From [Mycobacterium] zoologicum (GTDB lineage Bacteria; Actinomycetota; Actinomycetes; Mycobacteriales; Mycobacteriaceae): 64,000 nt of DNA. The DNA lies in assembly GCF_020172665.1 (NCBI RefSeq), contig NZ_CP083985.1, forward strand, positions 1,796,998-1,860,997, read 5' to 3'. Positions within the stretch are counted from its first letter, which is position 1; every line of letters begins with the position of its first letter. Made by a program: the position numbers and the translations under genes. The notes below the pieces were generated by a model. That model was not told the DNA's origin and ran no database searches. It saw only the letters and a list, made by a program, of their open reading frames with translations. Shown piece by piece: positions 61,052-64,000 of the stretch.

Positions 61052-63841
61052 TCAGGCGACCCCCGAATCCGAGGTCTGCTCGGGGGCGGCCAGCACATCG
61101 TCGATCGCGTAGCGAGCCGCTGCCGTGGCCGGTGCCGAGGAGTCGATCGTGCCTTCGCGGGCCAGCGCGGCCAGCACCGCCACCACCACCGACTCGGCGT
61201 CGGTGTTGAAGTACCGCCGGGCCGCCGGCCGGGTGTCGGAGAAGCCGAACCCGTCGGTGCCCAGCGTCACGAAGGTGCCGGGCACCCAGGGCCGGATCTG
61301 CTCGGGCACCGCGCGCATCCAGTCCGATACCGCGACGACTGGGCCGGTGACGTTCGCCAGCGCCCGGGCCACATACGGCACCCCGGCCGGACGCTCCGGG
61401 TGGCGCAGCCGCTCGCGTTCGACCGCCACTCCGTCGCGGTTGAGCTCGTTCCAGCTGGTCACCGACCACACGTCGGCGGCCACATCCCAGTCGGCGGCCA
61501 GCATGTCCGCCGCCCGCAACGCGTCGGGCATCGACACCCCCGATGCCAGGATCTGGGCGGTGTTGGTCCGCGGCTCGCCGGCCTGCCGGTACCGGTAGAT
61601 ACCGCGCAGCAGGCCTTCGACGTCGAGGTCGTCCGGTTCGGCGGGCTGGACGTACGGCTCGTTGTAGATCGTCATATAGAAGTAGACGTTCTCCGGGTCT
61701 GGCCCGAACATGCGCTCCAGGCCGCTCTCGATGATGTGGGCGACCTCGTAGGCGAACGCGGGATCGTAGGCCACCACCGCCGGGTTGGTGGAGGCCAGCA
61801 GCAGCGAATGACCGTCGGCGTGCTGCAGCCCCTCCCCGGTCAGCGTGGTGCGGCCGGCGGTGGCGCCCAGCACGAATCCGCGTGCCATCTGGTCGGCCGC
61901 GGCCCACAGGCCGTCGCCGGTGCGCTGGAAGCCGAACATCGAATAGAAGATGTAGATCGGGATCATCGGCTCGTCGTGGGTGGCATACGAGGTCCCGACC
62001 GCGGTGAAGCAGGCCGTCGACCCGGCTTCGTTGATGCCCTCGTGCAGAATGTGGCCGGTTTCGCTCTCCTTGTACGCCAGCATCAGATCAGCATCCACGG
62101 AGGTGTAGAGCTGCCCGTTGCGGTTGTAGATCTTCAGCGACGGGAACCACGAGTCCATCCCGAATGTACGGGCCTCGTCGGGAATGATCGGGACCAGTCG
62201 TGGTCCGATCTCTTTGTCGCGCAACAGTTCTTTGAACACCCGCACGGTCGCCATGGTGGTGGCGACCTCTTGATTGCCCGAGCCTGCCCTGACCGCCGCA
62301 TAGACCGACGAGTCCGGTAGGGCCAGCGGTCGGGCCGTGGTGCGACGGTGCGGGACGAAACCGCCGAGCGCACGGCGACGGTCCAGCAGGTAGCGGATCT
62401 CCGGTGCGTCCTCGCCCGGGTGGTAGTACGGCGGCAGGTACGGGTTCTCCTCAAGTTGGGTGTCCGAGACGGGAATTCGCATCTCGTCGCGGAAGTCCTT
62501 GAGGTCGGCCAGCCGGAACTTCTTCATCTGGTGGGTGGCGTTGCGGCCGGCGAAGTAGCTGCCCAGGCTGTAGCCCTTGATGGTCTTGGCCAGGATGACC
62601 GTCGGCTGGCCCTTGTGCTCGACGGCCGCCCGGTAGGCGGCATGGACCTTGCGGTAGTCGTGCCCGCCGCGCTTGAGGTGCCAGATGTCCTGATCCGACA
62701 GATCCTGAACCAGGGCCTTGGTGCGCGGATCGCGACCGAAGAAGTGCTCCCGCACATAGCCGCCGTCGTTGGCCTTGTAGGTCTGGTAGTCGCCGTCGGG
62801 GGTGACGTTCATCAGGTTGACCAGGGCACCGTCTCGGTCGGCGTGCAGCAGGGCGTCCCACTCACGGCCCCACACCACCTTGATGACATTCCAGCCCGCC
62901 CCGCGGAAGAACGATTCCAGCTCCTGGATGATCTTGCCGTTGCCACGGACCGGGCCGTCGAGTCGCTGCAGGTTGCAGTTGATCACGAAGGTCAGGTTGT
63001 CCAGGCCCTCCAGCGCACCGACGTGCAGCAGCCCGCGGCTCTCCGGCTCGTCCATCTCGCCGTCGCCCAAAAAGCACCACACGTGCTGATCGGAGGTGTC
63101 CTTGATGCCGCGGTCGTGCAGGTAGTGGTTGAACCGGGCCTGGTAGATGGCGTTCATCGGCCCCAGCCCCATCGACACGGTGGGGAACTCCCAGAAGTCG
63201 GGCTTGAGGTGCGGGTGCGGGTAGGACGGCAGACCGCCGCCGGGGTGACTGTGTTCCTGGCGGAAGCCGTCGAGGTCATGGGTGCTCAGCCGGCCCTCCA
63301 GGAACGCCCTGGCGTAGATGCCGGGGGAGGCATGCCCCTGGATGAACACCTGGTCGCCGCCGCCGGGGTGGTCCTTGCCGCGGAAAAAGTGGTTGAACCC
63401 GACCTCATAGAGCGTCGACGACGACGCGTAGGTCGAGATGTGCCCTCCCACACCGACGCCGGGCCGCTGCGCGCGGTGCACCATCACCGCGGCGTTCCAG
63501 CGGATCCAGCTGCGGTAGCGGCGCTCGGTGTCCTCGTCGCCGGGGAACCACGGCTCCAGCTCGGTGGGAATGGTGTTGACGTAGTCGGTGGAGGTCAGCG
63601 CCGGGATCGCGACGCGCTGCTCGCCGGCGCGTTCCAGCAGCCGCAGCATCAGGTAGCGGGCCCGGACCGGTCCCGAACGGGCCAGTAGTGCGTCGAAGGA
63701 GTCCAGCCACTCGCCGGTCTCTTCGGGATCGATGTCGGGAAGGTAGGACGCCACGCCCTCCCGGATAACCCGCACCCGGTCGGATTCGCTTGCGCCGCTT
63801 CGTTTTTTGGCCAGATCCTGGCCTGCCGGATCGATAGTCAA
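61052..63841 (-). CDS. aceE: Pyruvate dehydrogenase E1 component (homodimeric type)
   Basis: 929 residues from TTG 63841, chosen for the ribosome site AAGGAGC seven bases upstream and the family N-terminus. ThDP-binding [12 protein letters not shown] at about 260-271 followed by [16 protein letters not shown]; further AceE landmarks are [16 protein letters not shown] and [17 protein letters not shown]. It decarboxylates pyruvate and acetylates the lipoyl E2 (encoded elsewhere), supplying acetyl-CoA for lipid synthesis. An IS-type transposase gene ends 27 bp upstream of its start. Confidence 0.95.
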   Translation of the reverse strand: MTIDPAGQDLAKKRSGASESDRVRVIREGVASYLPDIDPEETGEWLDSFDALLARSGPVRARYLMLRLLERAGEQRVAIPALTSTDYVNTIPTELEPWFPGDEDTERRYRSWIRWNAAVMVHRAQRPGVGVGGHISTYASSSTLYEVGFNHFFRGKDHPGGGDQVFIQGHASPGIYARAFLEGRLSTHDLDGFRQEHSHPGGGLPSYPHPHLKPDFWEFPTVSMGLGPMNAIYQARFNHYLHDRGIKDTSDQHVWCFLGDGEMDEPESRGLLHVGALEGLDNLTFVINCNLQRLDGPVRGNGKIIQELESFFRGAGWNVIKVVWGREWDALLHADRDGALVNLMNVTPDGDYQTYKANDGGYVREHFFGRDPRTKALVQDLSDQDIWHLKRGGHDYRKVHAAYRAAVEHKGQPTVILAKTIKGYSLGSYFAGRNATHQMKKFRLADLKDFRDEMRIPVSDTQLEENPYLPPYYHPGEDAPEIRYLLDRRRALGGFVPHRRTTARPLALPDSSVYAAVRAGSGNQEVATTMATVRVFKELLRDKEIGPRLVPIIPDEARTFGMDSWFPSLKIYNRNGQLYTSVDADLMLAYKESETGHILHEGINEAGSTACFTAVGTSYATHDEPMIPIYIFYSMFGFQRTGDGLWAAADQMARGFVLGATAGRTTLTGEGLQHADGHSLLLASTNPAVVAYDPAFAYEVAHIIESGLERMFGPDPENVYFYMTIYNEPYVQPAEPDDLDVEGLLRGIYRYRQAGEPRTNTAQILASGVSMPDALRAADMLAADWDVAADVWSVTSWNELNRDGVAVERERLRHPERPAGVPYVARALANVTGPVVAVSDWMRAVPEQIRPWVPGTFVTLGTDGFGFSDTRPAARRYFNTDAESVVVAVLAALAREGTIDSSAPATAAARYAIDDVLAAPEQTSDSGVA

Positions 63842-63868
63842 CGAACTGCTCCTTGGTTTGGAGGTGAA

Positions 63869-64000
63869 CTAGTTGTTCTTCACGGGTAGGTTGTGAACGC
63901 GTAGGCGCTCGATTGGTGTCATTCCGCCGATGCCGGTGTGGGGTCGGTGGTGATTGTAGTGATGCAGCCAGTGCTGGTAGGTTCCGGCGCGTTCGGCCTC
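63869..64000 (-). mobile_element. C-terminal part of an IS481-type transposase (5' end beyond window)
   Basis: 43 codons from the window edge to TAG 63869-63871 read as the typical end of an IS481/IS3-group integrase: YQHWLHHYNHHRPHTGIGG then MTPIERLRVHNLPV. The catalytic DDE residues lie outside the window. The stop is 27 bp from the aceE TTG, so the element end must fall inside the aceE leader. Confidence 0.85.

Noticed and set aside
60911..63688. Long plus-strand open frames opposite aceE and mabR
   Set aside because: They follow the complement of clearly coding genes and lack domains or start signals.

Overview
The window comes from a high-GC actinobacterium of the mycobacterial group, most likely a rapid-growing or environmental Mycobacterium / Mycolicibacterium. 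Evidence: the FAS-II mycolate cluster aceE - mabR - fabD - acpM - kasA - kasB - accD6, S-nitrosomycothiol reductase (mscR), MPT63-type antigens, a secreted PE-PPE-domain hydrolase, three cutinases, BTAD/cyclase regulators and many leaderless GTG/ATG starts. From about 38.2 kb to the right end the gene order resembles, from memory, the M. tuberculosis Rv2241-Rv2264 block. The left part is more accessory in character.

Layout. 1-8 kb: partial BTAD-adenylate cyclase regulator (runs off the left edge), SnoaL-like protein, htpG, quinone oxidoreductase, AhpD-like protein, alpha/beta hydrolase, MddA-like methyltransferase, DoxX-like protein and an ECF sigma factor with a SnoaL tail. 8.9-10.4 kb: tRNA with CAT anticodon, a degraded excalibur-domain fragment, a secreted PE-PPE-domain protein and a regulatory gap with a strong dyad. 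10.4-16.4 kb: a seven-gene plus-strand operon (HSL-type hydrolase, SDR, diiron protein, Baeyer-Villiger-type monooxygenase, MerR regulator, two AhpD-like proteins), reminiscent of the mymA locus but with an extra diiron oxidase. This is the best candidate here for an uncharacterised lipid- or ketone-modifying pathway. 16.4-16.9 kb: a fossil of a second BTAD-type regulator whose start and leader match those of the gene at the left edge. 17-21.5 kb: DUF2652 cyclase-like protein, cutinase, and a TetR gene divergent from a Rieske oxygenase / DapB-like reductase pair. 21.5-26.6 kb: tandem MPT63 paralogues with low-complexity tails, a receptor-type Ser/Thr kinase whose catalytic HRD has become HRG, and a secreted GH5-like protein. 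26.7-35.3 kb: SDR plus acyl-CoA synthetase, ankyrin-like protein, Tex, and an FAD oxidase next to a ThDP enzyme. 35.3-38 kb: two cutinases and an MFS exporter.

38.2-51.3 kb: Hsp70-like membrane protein with a SHOCT protein, MBL hydrolase plus mscR, D-aminoacylase-like amidohydrolase divergent from an AraC regulator, serine beta-lactamase-like protein, DUF3145, lipid kinase plus ADPS-like oxidase, TetR plus glpD. 51.3-54.1 kb: a decaying island with a TetR gene, a frameshifted FAD monooxygenase carrying the same operator core as the TetR gene, and a 5'-truncated isoprenylcysteine methyltransferase. 54.1-63.8 kb: the minus-strand FAS-II cluster, with MabR-like dyads in front of fabD and mabR. 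At the right edge the 3' end of an IS481-type transposase sits 27 bp upstream of the TTG start of aceE.

How the genes work together: KasA/KasB/AcpM/FabD/AccD6 elongate meromycolate under MabR control; AceE feeds acetyl-CoA. GlpD, the ADPS-like oxidase and the lipid kinase suggest glycerolipid metabolism. The oxygenase, SDR, acyl-CoA ligase and cutinase genes suggest uptake and breakdown of lipids, sterols or polyesters. All family calls rest on reading the translated sequence; no database search was made.
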